Shown here piece after piece: positions 20,784 through 33,100 of a DNA stretch of 64,000 nt. Each line of letters opens with the position of its first letter. Within the stretch, counting starts at the first letter, position 1. The notes under the pieces were generated by a model, which saw nothing but the letters and a program-made list of their open reading frames with translations, had not been told where the DNA came from and made no database searches. Origin of the DNA: Macrosoma leucophasiata (lineage: Eukaryota > Arthropoda > Insecta > Lepidoptera > Hedylidae); contig JAWQUS010000030.1 in assembly GCA_036365455.1 (NCBI GenBank), positions 16,326,001-16,390,000 of the forward strand, in the 5' to 3' direction. The translations under genes and the position numbers were made by a program.

Positions 20784-21435
20784 ATGTAATAAAAGTGGCA
20801 AACAAGCATGCAGTTCACATTGATGTTAAGTGATGACTGCAGCCTATAGACAACCGCACAATGACCAGAGGTCAAAATGCAGATGCGCTGCCACTCTTGA
20901 GACATTAGGTGTTATGCCTCTGTGCCGGAAATTACAGGGCCGTAATAAAACTTTAAATAAATTGTGTTTTTAAAAGTGGAATTTGAGTAACAGCATAATT
21001 ATATAATAACCGATTTTATTGAAATTTTAGACTCGAAGTTTATTTTAGGCAGAGAATCTGAAATAATACTACGTTTAGGTACTTAGACGGTTAGGATTTT
21101 TTTTTTTTTTTTTTTTTTTTATGTAATAAAAGTGGCAAACAAGCATGCAGTTCACATTGATGTTAAGTGATGACTGCAGCCTATAGACAACCACACAATG
21201 ACCAGAGGTCAAAATGCAGATGCGCTGCCACTCTTGAGACATTAGGTGTTATGCCTCTGTGCCGGAAATTACAGGGCCGTAATAAAACTTTAAATAAATT
21301 GTGTTTTTAAAAGTGGAATTTGAGTAACAGCATAATTATATAATAACCGATTTTATTGAAATTTTAGACTCGAAGTTTATTTTAGGCAGAGAATCTGAAA
21401 TAATACTACGTTTAGGTACTTAGACGGTTAGGATT
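20784..21435. repeat. Two-copy 337-bp tandem duplication containing repeat A
   Basis: 20784-21100 and 21121-21435 match base for base except for one difference (CAACCGCACAATG versus CAACCACACAATG) and the length of the T run between them. Each copy holds a 5'-truncated minus-strand repeat A and about 150 bp of unique flank. Confidence 0.85.
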
Positions 21436-21695
21436 TATTTTGTAAATATTTCAATTTTAAGAACGCAACAGAATCACACTTTATCCCATCATACTGACAT
21501 GGTTGTGGCAACCCGTGCCTAGAACAAGAACAGACTAGTATTTAATAACAGATATTGAGAACAGGTATTTCTACGGAACAGGAACAGGAAGAACAGGTAT
21601 TGCGATTGACCTGATATAACCCAAGCCTAATGTTGATCATTAAATTAACCCAGAAAAGTTGCTATTTTCTATAAATGAAAGTTGTTATACCAGCC

Positions 21696-21748
21696 CATAG
21701 AGCAACACGGGTCTCCGGCTGCCGCGGCGGATCCCGTGTTGCTCTATG
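21696..21748. mobile_element. 53-bp minimal hAT-like MITE
   Basis: Ends CATAGAGCAACACGGG and CCCGTGTTGCTCTATG with only about 20 bp between. The flanks are TACCAGCC (21688-21695) and TTCCAGCC (21749-21756), an 8-bp duplication with one mismatch. Longer relatives are at 39384, 56836 and 62884. Confidence 0.8.
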
Positions 21749-21913
21749 TTCCAGCCCAAACCTCTATTAAATTATATAGCGCGTTTAAACGCTACTATGT
21801 TATGAAACTATTAATCAGGATTATCAAGAAGTGTGTAAGCAGCCGATAACGCATATCTGCAAATAAATCTTATTTGCTAATAGTTAGCATGTTTATTGAT
21901 ATGAAGACCGTTT

Positions 21914-22098
21914 TTAACTAAATAAATGCATTTGTTTGAGCAGATACGTTATATTGCAGATACGTTATATTGTTTTCTCGTTAAAAAATTTTTTTTTTAG
22001 TTTCCTTTATGATTTACTATAAGTAGGTAGGTAAGTGCTTAACTTGAAAACAATGTAACTTATCTGCTCATCCAAATGCATTTATTTAGTTAAATTGA
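21914..22098. mobile_element. Small foldback element
   Basis: Arms of about 40 bp: TTAACTAAATAAATGCATTT near 21916, and its inverse AAATGCATTTATTTAGTTAA near 22075. No coding sequence. Confidence 0.65.
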
Positions 22099-22099
22099 C

Positions 22100-22781
22100 A
22101 AATATATGATGATTATTATGATTTCATTTTCTCTCCTCGTATTCCGTTTTCCCTTTTTTGGTCAGTCATCGGCAATATTAACTTGCCAATGAGAATTGTA
22201 TTTTTTGCCAGATTCATTATTTAAAAACTAATCTTGATTCAAAATATTTTATTGGAGGGTCAAGCAAAAGGAGACAATAATAAAATAGAGTCAGATAAAT
22301 ATATCTTTATTTAGAGAGGCCAATTTTAAACTATTGTAACGTCAAGGAAAACATTCATATTTTCCTTAGGAAATTGTTATTAATCAAACAAGTCGCAACA
22401 TTAAAAAATTGGCTTGTTGCTATAATAAAATAACTAACATTATAAGTAAATATTATACTGAATCTCTTATTGTTATATAGAGCCTTAAATTTAAATTACA
22501 ATTTTCTAATTTACAATAAAAAAATACTAATCAATAAAAATGCAAACAATGAGATGGACAATATTTGGGTTAATTAAAACATTTTGCTGCAAATTGTAGT
22601 ATACAGAAATTTCATATCTTAATGAAACATTTATAACTTTATAATTATATTTATATTAAAAAAAAGTCTAAGAGAATATGGACTATTTGTTCAAAGCACC
22701 ATAATGGATGCATTTGCATAGCTATACAATTTTTACAATAAACAAATGCCTTTTTGTAATGATTTGTTAGGTTTGTTAAGG
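22100..22781. other. AT-rich intergenic DNA, no feature seen
   Basis: No coding frame or repeat match seen. Minus-strand transcripts of cpb or of the candidate exon at 22843-22782 could have their 3' UTR here. Confidence 0.4.
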
Positions 22782-22843
22782 CTACGAGAAATATCCGTCT
22801 TCAACTCTAGTCGTTGTTACCTCACCCAAAATCTCCACCTCAT
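22782..22843 (-). CDS. Candidate alternative last exon, cpb or unknown gene
   Basis: After a good acceptor (GTATTTTCAG), 62 bases run to a TAG stop and encode an acidic 20-residue tail (EVEILGEVTTTRVEDGYFS after the junction residue). The phase would fit the cpb donor at 26468, replacing the normal C-terminus from the Gly in YFG onward. Vertebrate CapZ beta has alternative C-termini, but I know of no such isoform in insects. It could equally be the last exon of another gene or chance. Confidence 0.25.
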
Positions 22844-22949
22844 CTGAAAATACAATACACATTATTGTATAACACATAATATAACTAAAATCATACGTGC
22901 GTCTCGTAATATACCCGGTGTAAGTGAATAGATTCACCATCCGGTGTAT

Positions 22950-23280
22950 GTCAATATTAGTTGTTCAAACCAACTAGTATTAATAGCACGCTGCATGCTA
23001 TTTTTTTACTGCGTGCTATTTTACTGTGCTGCTGTTATAGCGCGCTATTTAAACGTTATGTTACAAGTAGTATACTTAGAAGCAACAGCCCGCTCACGAC
23101 ATACGCGATAACTAACCAACGGCGACTGCGTCTTCTACTATCTGTTTTAGCGTCTAGCGCTAGTAGCGACACTGCTATTTCTATAGTTAAATTCGTACAG
23201 TGCTACTAGCGTACTCACTGCTACTAGCTATAGCAATCGCGTTTTCTTACATAGCATATACTATGTGCTATTTAAAAATA
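22950..23280. other. GCTA/TAGC-rich stretch
   Basis: Dense short words such as GCTATTT, GCTACTAGC and TAGCGACACTGC recur on both strands. No longer repeat unit is clear and it is noncoding. Confidence 0.4.
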
Positions 23281-23288
23281 GCTTGCCA

Positions 23289-23883
23289 AAGATATTACAT
23301 GAAGTTAGATTGACAATACACACGCTTTGCTATGAAAACTGCTTCAACCACTGTAAGTGGGTGGAGCTTATCTCGGCGCGAAGTTATACACCAATTAGGC
23401 GCGAGGCCAAAACACCTGACTTCACCTGATTAGTGTTTGAACGCGCCACAAAACGTCACAAAAATGGCGCATTAACCGTTTGTACACGAGTATAAAAACG
23501 TGATTATACTACAAAATCGAGAAGTCCGTCGTTTTCCGTGTGAATGAGTTAACTGGCAATACACATGTTTTAACACGATATATTTGATAATGGACGATGT
23601 GATATCGTGTTTAACTGAAAATAATAACAAAATTATGACTTACCGGTGATAAGTAATGCTACTGAGTGATTAAGTTTGCTTTACTGTTCGGTTATTACAC
23701 CAAAACACTGAACAATTTGGCATTTTAACGGATTTTTCTCACTGAGTTTGCGCTCGGCGGGCGAAAGCACAATGAATGGATGATTCTTGCCGCGTGAGCG
23801 GGAGCGGTTACCTGATTGTCCGCGAGTCTATACGAACGCTCAGCGGCCGATGCATATTGTCAATCTAACTTAATCCAATATCT
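23289..23883. mobile_element. 595-bp MITE with relict promoter and start codon
   Basis: About 30-bp inverted termini (AAGTTAGATTGACAATA on both ends). Inside are a TATA-like GAGTATAAAAACG (23489) and, about 100 bp on, an ATG opening a 19-codon frame. This looks like the 5' end of a deleted transposon gene. Confidence 0.7.
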
Positions 23884-23984
23884 TTGTAGCTTATGATATT
23901 ATGCTACAAGGCGGTTTTTAGGCCAGCAGTGAATGTGGTTTTGTGTATACTGTACACTATAGTGTGACACCGACCTGTATGGGT

Positions 23985-24112
23985 CTAGTCAGTGCGCGTG
24001 ACGTGTCGGCGCTGCAGGGCCACGGCGAGGTCGTGCTGCAGCGCCGCCTTCTGCCGCGCCACGTCCGCCGGCACCACCGACCGAAGCCCGTTCACTATGT
24101 CTTTCGTTTTGC
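23985..24112 (-). CDS. cpb: cpb exon 5 (last)
   Basis: Acceptor ATTCACAG; GC completes the Gly codon begun in exon 4. Encodes [11 protein letters not shown] and an Ala-rich amphipathic tail to stop TAG (23987-23985). Confidence 0.93.
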
Positions 24113-27100
24113 CTGTGAATGACAATGAATGAATGAATTATTTATTTATTTATTCGGGTAAATTACATCCACACAAGAAAATACATTGAAATTAATACAG
24201 AGGGAATGTCAGAAAATTAATACATAATAATTTAAGAATAACAACACAACAAAAAAAAATAATAATAAATAATTAAAATAAATACATCATCGTTAAAAAT
24301 TTTCTACAATGGTTGTTGTTATGGATTATTCCTATCTGCCAGCCTGCTTTGTTCCCTTTTTTTATAATTAAATTATGGCATCGCTATTACGCATATTGCC
24401 AGAGTCAAGTAAAACGATATTTCTTATTTATTAAAGCAGCGTAAAAATTAGTATAATATAGTCAGTCAATTACTTATTAAGTATGTGAGTCAAGTGAGTT
24501 ACAGTCAAGTTATTCAAGCAAAGCGATGGCTACTTTACCAGAACATTTACAATGAAGTTTTGGAGGCAACCTGAATGGTCGTGTTTTCGCACTGTTATTC
24601 TATTTCACTATACACGGGCACTGTAATAAACGTTTATCAAACAAAATGCCACCAACTTTATTCAATATAACTTAAAAATACACCAAGAAAATGAAATAAA
24701 ATAAGAGCACCATACGCCTCTTTCAAGGTTCCCGTCATAACTCCTTTGTTCCCTTATTCGTTCAAAAAATGCGTTCGCATACAGGAGGGTCTTGCTGAGC
24801 GTGACAAGATGTGATGTGACAACAGAGGGTCTCGCTGAGCGTGCCAAGATGTGACAACGGGGGGGCAAGGTGACGTTCGCAGTTCTTTAAAATATTATTC
24901 GTTTTAAAAGATATGTTTTATTTTTAATCCTCAATATTTGTGCAGTTTTGTGACATTATTTTTTTAGAGGGGTCACAGATAGTGTTACACAGCGTGACAA
25001 CAGTGGGGGGAGGGGAGGGGGGGGGGGGTTGGAAAAGGAAGCTTATTTTAGCGTGACGTATTTAATAAACGGCTCCTTATTTAGATTTGATTAGGCATTC
25101 TAGATACAAAAATAAAAGGAGGATCTGTATCCCTGTTACGAGGGGACAAGACGTAATGTTATCATGTTCCATATCCCATCAATCAGAGGCAGATTTGCAT
25201 TGATAACCTAAGCTAATGGTAGGTCACTGTTCCCGGGATTGGAACTCGGAGCACCCCGAAACAGCCGGGTGAGGTTGAAGGGTGCAGTGGCTAATTCGCT
25301 CAATGTTTATTAGCCACTTTACGCGGGATCGGAACTCGAGAGTACCCCGAAAAAGCCGGGTGAGGTTGTAATTGCAATACTTTATTGCAATCTTGGCAAG
25401 GGTGCAGTGGCGAATTTGCTCAATGTTAACAGCCACTGTACGCGGTATTGGAACTCTAGAGCACTCCGGAAAAGTCGGGTGAGCAGCGAAATTGCTTGCT
25501 GGCCGTGCCCTCTGTGAAAAATTTACTCCTTCTATTGTGTGATCAGGTGGTAATGTATGGCTCTGTTATGTCTGGAACAGCGGTACAGGTGGAAGAGAAG
25601 AGAGATAAGAACAAGCCTCTGGAGTGGCAACGGATCAACATGAAATATCAAATTTTTATGTAGATGTTTATACAACTGTAGTATTCATTTACCATCAAAG
25701 TAAACTGTATGCTTGTTAGCCACTTCATGACATCACTGCATTTACTGGTGGTAGAGCTCTGGTGTCAGAGCTCGCGGGCGTAGGCACCACCGTATTAACT
25801 AATCTATCTGCTGCTAAATGGTAGTGTTTAGCACTACCATGTTCCGGTAAGATGGTAATGTATAGCCCCATAACAACTATAACAGAGACTTAAAAACTTA
25901 GGTCTCAAGGGTGGCGACGCATCTGCATTTTCACCTCTGGTTTTTGTGTAGTTGTCTATAGGCTGCATTCATCACTTAATATCAATGTGAGCTGCATGTT
26001 TGTTTGCCTTCTCCTTACATAATTAAAAAAAAACAACAAAAAAGCGTTTGCCCCAGGCTTGGGTGTCGTTAAAGTCCTGACTTAAATTCCGTTACGTGTA
26101 GGAATTTAAAATAAATGAAAAGTTTATCTCGTTTGTCATTGGCATAAGTACAAAATACAATGCCATTAAAAAAAAAGTCCTGACTTATAGCAGAGAATAT
26201 TTTATGTAATAATACTAAGTATAGAATGGACACTTCGATGTCCTGCCCGATTTGCACACATACACAACCCCTTCCTCTCTTATGGGCGACGGTTGGTATT
26301 TTGTACGTGCTACGCACACAGGTGCGCGTGTACATACACGTCACTGATGGATAGAAATCAAATTAAGCGTTTGTATGGAATTTTGGCGGAGTGTCCGCGG
26401 TGTGCTTATAGTTAATACCGTGGGAACTAATCACGTCGTTCATCATAAGCATGTCCAATGTACTTACCAAAATAAATATCGTTGAGCGTATTTCTGATTT
26501 TGTTCTCCATGTCTTCAACCATGCGGCCGATGTTAGCGATGTGCGGGGTGACGTCGCTCACCGCCGAGTCCTGCTCTGCCTGCAAATTTAAAAGACGGTT
26601 TTATTTTTAACCGAATTCGAAAAAAGGAGGAGGTTCTCAATTCGTCCGGATTTTTTTTTTATGTATGAAGCGCGCATGGCCCAGCGGCTGGTGTAGATCG
26701 TAAGCGATCTGCTCGGTTAAGCACTACGGGCGCGGTCGGGTAGTGTGATGGGTGACCGCTTGTGGCAAATTAAATGCGCGTTTGCGTGCTTCGGAGGGCA
26801 CGTTAAGCCGTCGGTCCCGGTTGCTATCGATGGATAGCAGTCGTTAAATCTTGTCGGAGGCCTTATGGGCGGTTTGAAAACATCCGACAGCGGGTTGGCC
26901 ACTAACCCACCCACCTCCACCAATCCGCATTGGAGCAGCGTGGTGGAGTAAGCTCCAGGCCTCCCCCCAAAAAGGGGAGAGACTCGTGCCCAGCAGTGGG
27001 ACGCATAATGCCATTATTATTATTATTATATGTATGTTCACCGATAATTTGAAAACGCCTGCACCGATATGGATGTTTTTTTTTTTCAGCAATATCTACA

Positions 27101-30100
27101 CTTGGCTGATAGAAAGACGCCAGATGGAACTTTATAAAGGTAACAAACAACAAAAAAAAAATTCAGGTCACATGGATGGTGAACATAGAGAAACACGCGC
27201 CACCGGCCGCGCAAGACCGGAGGGGAGTAGCCATATGCAGGCTTTCCCCTCTGTCAAAGTACAAGCACAAATGTGCCTATGCCTGTCGCTTAGACGTTTA
27301 AATGTGTGCGTGAAAAATCCGTTATCTCTGGTTCTATTGGGATTTCTCCATTTTCTGGAAGTTTCCTAGTACCTCGAAGTTTGGTAATCTGTCCGGCGAT
27401 GTCAATAGGCTTGCCATCCGTACTGTACTGTCTGTACATGGGACAAAACGTAACCGACAACGTGGATGTTTACATATTTATGGGTGTTTGATTGAATGCA
27501 TGCATTTTACCTTTGCCTACCCCTTCGGGGATTGCAGGCGTGAAGTTACGTTGTGTGATTGCGAAAAATAAAAATATGTCAGTACCTGTCTAGTAAGACT
27601 GCCACCAAGATTCATAGTACCGCTTCCCTCTTTGTTGGTCTGCAGCCACAGCATTGCGGTGGATGTGAGTTTGTAGTGAGCATTGCGTCCTGAACTCTTT
27701 TCAACGACTTCTACAACGTGGATCGAGTCCCAGCATCCTTTGATCTTCTGGGAACCATCGCCTGCTTTCTTTATCAAGATTACACCTGAAATATTCCATG
27801 AGTTGACATTTATTTGGAGTATTTTCTTTTTATCATGGCGGCAACCAATCATGGACACAGATGAATAGATGGCACTACTATAGACTAAAGCAGAGGTTCC
27901 CAAACTATTTTTTCTTATAGACCCCTTTCAATTTTTTTCTAGTTTCTGTGGACCCCTCCTTGCTACATATTAGGGTTGTTGAGGAAGTGATTATGAGGAA
28001 GAGGAGGAGGAAGAGGAATTGTGATGCGCCAATTTAGAGGATGCGGATGAGGAAGAGGAAGAGGAAGCAAATTACATAATAATAGCAACTCTTGAAACGT
28101 CCCACTGCTGGGCACTGGGCACGAGTCTCTCCCCTTCTTGAGGGGAGGTCTGGAGCTTACTCCACCACGCTGCTCCAATGCGGGTTGGTGGAGTTACTTG
28201 CAAGGGTTAGTGGCTAACCCGCTCTCGGATGTTTTCAAACCGCCCATAAAGCCTCCGACAAAGTTTAACGACTGCTATCTGTCGATAGCAACCGGGACCG
28301 TCGGCGTCCTGCTCTCCGAAGCACGAAAATGCGCATTTTGATTAGCCACTAGTGGTCACCCGTCACACACCCGACCGCACCCGTATCGCTTAATCGAGTA
28401 GATCGCTTGCGTTCTACACCAGCCGGGAGGCCTTGCGCGCTACAAAAAGATGAGAAGAGGATGACACGAAGATATAAATACTAGCGGACCCAACCTAAAA
28501 TCCGCTGTCCTGTCTCTATCTACTTAACTAAGTATATATATATATATATATATATACAAAAAAAACATTTTGTAGTGGACCAACCACTACAAAATGCTCT
28601 TTTAATTATTTTTACTATGAATCTAAAATCTAAACCATTCTCAAAATATATACGATAAATAATAATCAAAATTGGTCCAGCAGTTAAGGACGAGTTAAGT
28701 GACATATCTACACAACGACATTGCTAAGGCCTTTGACCGGGTCTAGCACAGGGCACTTCTCGCGAAACTTCCATCCTACGGTCTTCCCGAGAGGCTATGC
28801 AACTGGACAGCCAGCTTTCTGTCTGAGTGTTATATACAAGTCTTAGTTGACTGTCAGCGCTCAGACAGACTACTATCAACGCTGTTGTGCCGTAAGGCTC
28901 TGTGCTATCTCCCACTCTTTTTCTTCTGAACATCAATGAAATGTTGGAGCAAAATTCCAATTTTCATTGCTAGACCGATGAAAGTACGGGATATGCACAC
29001 TACACTAGCCGTGCAAATGCCTCTCGGACACTTATCGAGGAAAGAAGGACTAAACTTGTGTCTGAAATCGAGCACTCTCTGGAGCGGGTCTCGGATTGGG
29101 GTCGACTTAATTTAATGCAGTTCAACCCCTCGAGGACACAAGTCTGCACGTTCACCGCTAAAGAAACGCCATGCATTGTAGCACCACAGTTCCAGGGCAT
29201 TCCGATCACCGTTGGTAAGAGTGTCTGTATCCTGGGCGTTGACATATCGGACGAAGTGCAATTCGGGAGTCACATTGAGTGTAAGACCAACTTGGCATCC
29301 AAAAAGCTAGGGGTGCTTAACAAAGCCAGGCAGTATTCACTTTCACTTCGGGGCAGCTACTACTAGTCATACTCATTTGTGGGCGGGAGCCCCTAAATAC
29401 CAGCTTGGTCCACTTGACTCCCTACAAAAACGCGCCGTTCGTATTGTTAACGATTCAGGACTTACTGACAGGCTCGAACATCTGAGCCTACGCAGAGACA
29501 TTGGGAGTATGTGCGTGTTGTACCGTCTCTACAATGGTGAGTGCTCTGCTGAACTGTTTGACATGGTGCTACCATCTATTTTCCTACACCGTACTACCCG
29601 CCGAAGAGAGAAGTTCCACCCACACCGACTGGACACCTGGCAGTGCTCAACGGTGCGGTTTTCACGTTCGTTCTTACCCAGAACGTGTAAATTGTGGAAC
29701 GAACTTCCCTCTGAGGTGTTCCCTAGGTGCTACATTAAGAGGTTCTTCAAAAATGGCGTCAAAGGAGTCCTTCAGGGCTGGCAGCGCGTTGGCTACTCCC
29801 CTGGTGTTGCAAATGTTCATAGGCGACGGTGACCACTTTCTATCAAGTGGCCCGTCTGCTTGTCTGTCAACCTACAGACATAAAAAAAACACACGCACAC
29901 CAAAAAAAAAGATGAGTGAATAACACAATTTCATTTAGGAATTGAAATGAAAATAAGAATGCAGTGTTTATTTCTTTGTTAATTAGGACGCTGTTTCCAC
30001 AACAACCGGTTTTACAGCTCATCATATACCAATACAGCATTGCTAAAAAGTCGTTTGCTGGTACATTTGATGGAAGAGAAGATAGGTATTGTAAAGATAC

Positions 30101-33100
30101 AGTTCTGTAAAGCCCCGAATATTTCGATTTTTTAAGTTGAGTACGCGTATAAACAAAATAATGTATGTCAATAAAATTAAAACAAACAATCAAGGAACAG
30201 CGCCGGTGGCGGGTGGGGAGGTCTCGCTCGCCTGTTCGGCCTGGCACCGCGCTGCGGCGTGTGCGTTGCCATCGACACGCGACGCGCATGCGCAACAAAA
30301 TTCCTCATAAATTCCTCTTAAATTTTGAGTAAGCGGTAGCGGAAGAGGACTTTTTTATTTTAATTTTTGAGGATGCGGAAACGGTTGAGGATCCCAAAAT
30401 ATTGCGGAACTTCCTCATTATGAGGAAGAGGAAGAGGAATCCTCAGCAACCCTACTACATATTCCCATATTTCCAAATTGTATTCACGCCTACGTAGACC
30501 TCTATCGAGTCTCCCATGGACCCCAGGGGGTCTATATGGACCACTTTGGGAATCACTGGACTAGAGATACCACGAAATTTGCAACCAAATTCGGCTTAGG
30601 TACTCGACCACTTTTTTACTGTACGGTATAATAGCACAAAATATTCGACCGAGTATCGAATAGGTATTAAAAAAGGGTTTCTTATTAGTGTTTATTATCT
30701 TACAAATGCTCATCACAAGTTCACAACTCATTGTAAAGCCTTTGTGAGACAAACTGTGAACGTCGGTGATATAGGTAATAATAATGCACTTAATTGCACA
30801 CCAAAATTACATTATACTTTCAGAAACACGTTATACAACGGGCGGCTATATTCACTAGAAGATCAATCTCTTCCAGGTAAGTACAAACTGTACGTACCTG
30901 TATCAACTCAACACGATCTACTTGCAAGAGAAAGATAACCCTACTCCATTGTTCCCGTACTAATCGCAAGAAAAATCACGCAAATTCACTTCCTTGCTGA
31001 ATATTCGGCGCTTCGCCCAAGAGCGTAGCCGAATGTCCGGTATTCGGCTAAATCAATATTCGTGGCATCTCTACTACAGACATCTACACAAACACCGGAG
31101 GCCAATATGCAAAGCTGCATTGTCCATACAAATAACGACCGACTCGAAGCTACCCTTCGAATCAAACGGTCAACTCACACCACTGCACCAACCGGGTCGT
31201 CGTCGTCAAAGGTGATATATAGTACGGACTATTTGTATGGGAAAATAAAATTGTGGTTGTTACTGTTTCCCTTCAGTTTCTTCATATTTTCTTACTTTTT
31301 AAACCGTTTGTGGACTTCCAAAAATCATTAAAAAAATAATTTGCCAAATCGGTCCAGCCGTTTCGAGTTTTAGCGAAACTAACGAACAGAAATTGATTTT
31401 TATATGTATAGATAGATACAAGAAAGGGAACTGAATGATGTTATACAAAGTTGTTTTAATTGTTTTAAACTTTCACGATTTGTATTCATATTTTTATATT
31501 GTAAACGGGACTTAATCGCGTACTATTTTAATCGAAGTATTTACCTCGACACTCGACGTTTCGGCCGTAATTATACAAAGTTGTTATGTTCAATATCCTC
31601 TCAATGTATGTTTAGGTATTAGTTTGTAACATTGTATCCTGTTTAGATATTTAATTAAGGATACTAGTATCTTCAATACAAATAAATAAACATTTTGTGA
31701 AATATAAATTACTCATTAAGCTTATAATTTCAAATTGTGACTTAATTTTTTCTTTTACTTCTTCTCTACTATACAACCATTTATGATATAGGTTTCATCA
31801 TCCTGTGGAGGAATCTTGCTTAAATCAAAATGCAGAACCAGAGAGAATCATGAAAAGTTCCATACATTGATTTATACAGAAAAAATAAATAAAAAAAGTA
31901 CACTGTAAAACAGCTTAGAAATATTATCTAGGGACCTTAAACAAAATTGTCTAGAATTAAAGTATTTTTCAATTGCTTGGATAAAAATAAGCTTTCCTAA
32001 CAACAGTAGCACATTGTGCTTAACTTCAAGTTTAAACTTTTTATTCTGGAGATTTAAAATTATATTAAATTGCAGGAAACATATTTTAGGTTTACTATAT
32101 AATATTTGAAAGCTGTCTTACCGTGTACCTTATTTAATTTTTTCAGTACAAATCTCGACATTATCCTTTATTTATTCATAAAAAGAAACAAATAAATTAT
32201 CGAGAATAACATTACACCAGATACACATGTTTATTTAAAAATAAAAAATATAGTATATTTTTAAATATTTATAGTATAAATTTATAGTATATTTGTTAAA
32301 GTTATTGTAACATTTCACATCCCTCTCTAACCTTATAAAGTTGTTAGAAAATATTGTGGTGCATCTCAGGCTAAATAATGCATTTCAATATTTTTTTAAA
32401 TTAAAATAAAAATTAAATCAAGTTGTAATCTTAAACAAATTCTAGCATCACAGCATGGTTCAGCTACTATAGAGATTGAAATCTATTATTATTAATATGT
32501 ATATTTGCATACCCTGATCTTTTTTATTTTTTTGTGTCTCTGTCTACTACATTCTGTTGCCTTCTTTGAAACATTCAGTAGAATGATGGTTATACTACAT
32601 TGTCATGCTTGGCATGTAACCTTTGCCACATGCTCCTCATTTAAGTCAGTATTATATACCCTGATCTACACATATATTTTTAAATGCAGGAAATATATGT
32701 CAGCTATATTTCACTTCTCTAAATTGGAACAGTGCCATAATTCATGAGGTTGATTATGAATAGCATATAGCGGACATTTCTGCAAGCGAGTGTCTTAGGG
32801 TGAGATTCAAAGATTGCACTATGACTTTACTTGCAGAAATATAGTAGTGATATTCATAATCAACCTCATTAATGATAATATTATCTGCATCTTTAAACTT
32901 CACCCTTAGAAAGAGCCCTGATATCTGTCGCAAAGGCAAAATAATTTAGGCAATCCATACATTTGATTGTGAGCTCTGTTTTTTTATTAAAAGGTGTACA
33001 AGCAGCTGTATTCATTTAATTTTCGTGTGAAATACAAGCATGGTTCATGGCACATGTAGAATTGATTTTAACTAAATACTACTCAGGTTATAAATAGCTA

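Larger units (their letters stand above)
27971..30454. mobile_element. Third nested hAT-like element (TAGGGTTGYTGAGGA)
   Basis: Termini are TAGGGTTGTTGAGGAAG and CCTCAGCAACCCTA. CTACATAT is duplicated exactly (27963-27970, 30455-30462). GAGGAAG-type words cluster near both ends (27980-28065, 30300-30445). It carries a 5S-type SINE and retrotransposon sequence inside. Confidence 0.85.
27891..30558. mobile_element. Second nested hAT-like element (CAGWGRTTCCCAAA)
   Basis: Termini are CAGAGGTTCCCAAACT and CCACTTTGGGAATCACTG. Flanks are GACTAAAG (27883-27890) and GACTAGAG (30559-30566), 8 bp with one mismatch. It lies within the left terminus of the outer element. GACCCC words lie near both ends. 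Confidence 0.85.
27886..31073. mobile_element. Outermost nested hAT-like element (TAGAGATRCCACGAA)
   Basis: The right end reads ATTCGTGGCATCTCTA (31073). The left end, TAGAGATACCACGAA, is split by the next element so that only its first five bases (TAAAG) remain at 27886-27890. Flanks are CTATAGAC (27878-27885) and CTACAGAC (31074-31081), 8 bp with one mismatch. The right part carries TATTCGG/CCGAAT words as in the element at 41986. It is intronic in cpb. Confidence 0.78.

Noticed and set aside
25000..25035. G-quadruplex or telomeric sequence
   Set aside because: The G-run is part of a decayed transposon end and has no telomeric (TTAGG)n repeats.
28090..28445. Functional 5S rRNA gene
   Set aside because: Only about 50 bp resemble 5S rRNA, embedded in a repeated SINE body with an (ATT)n tail.
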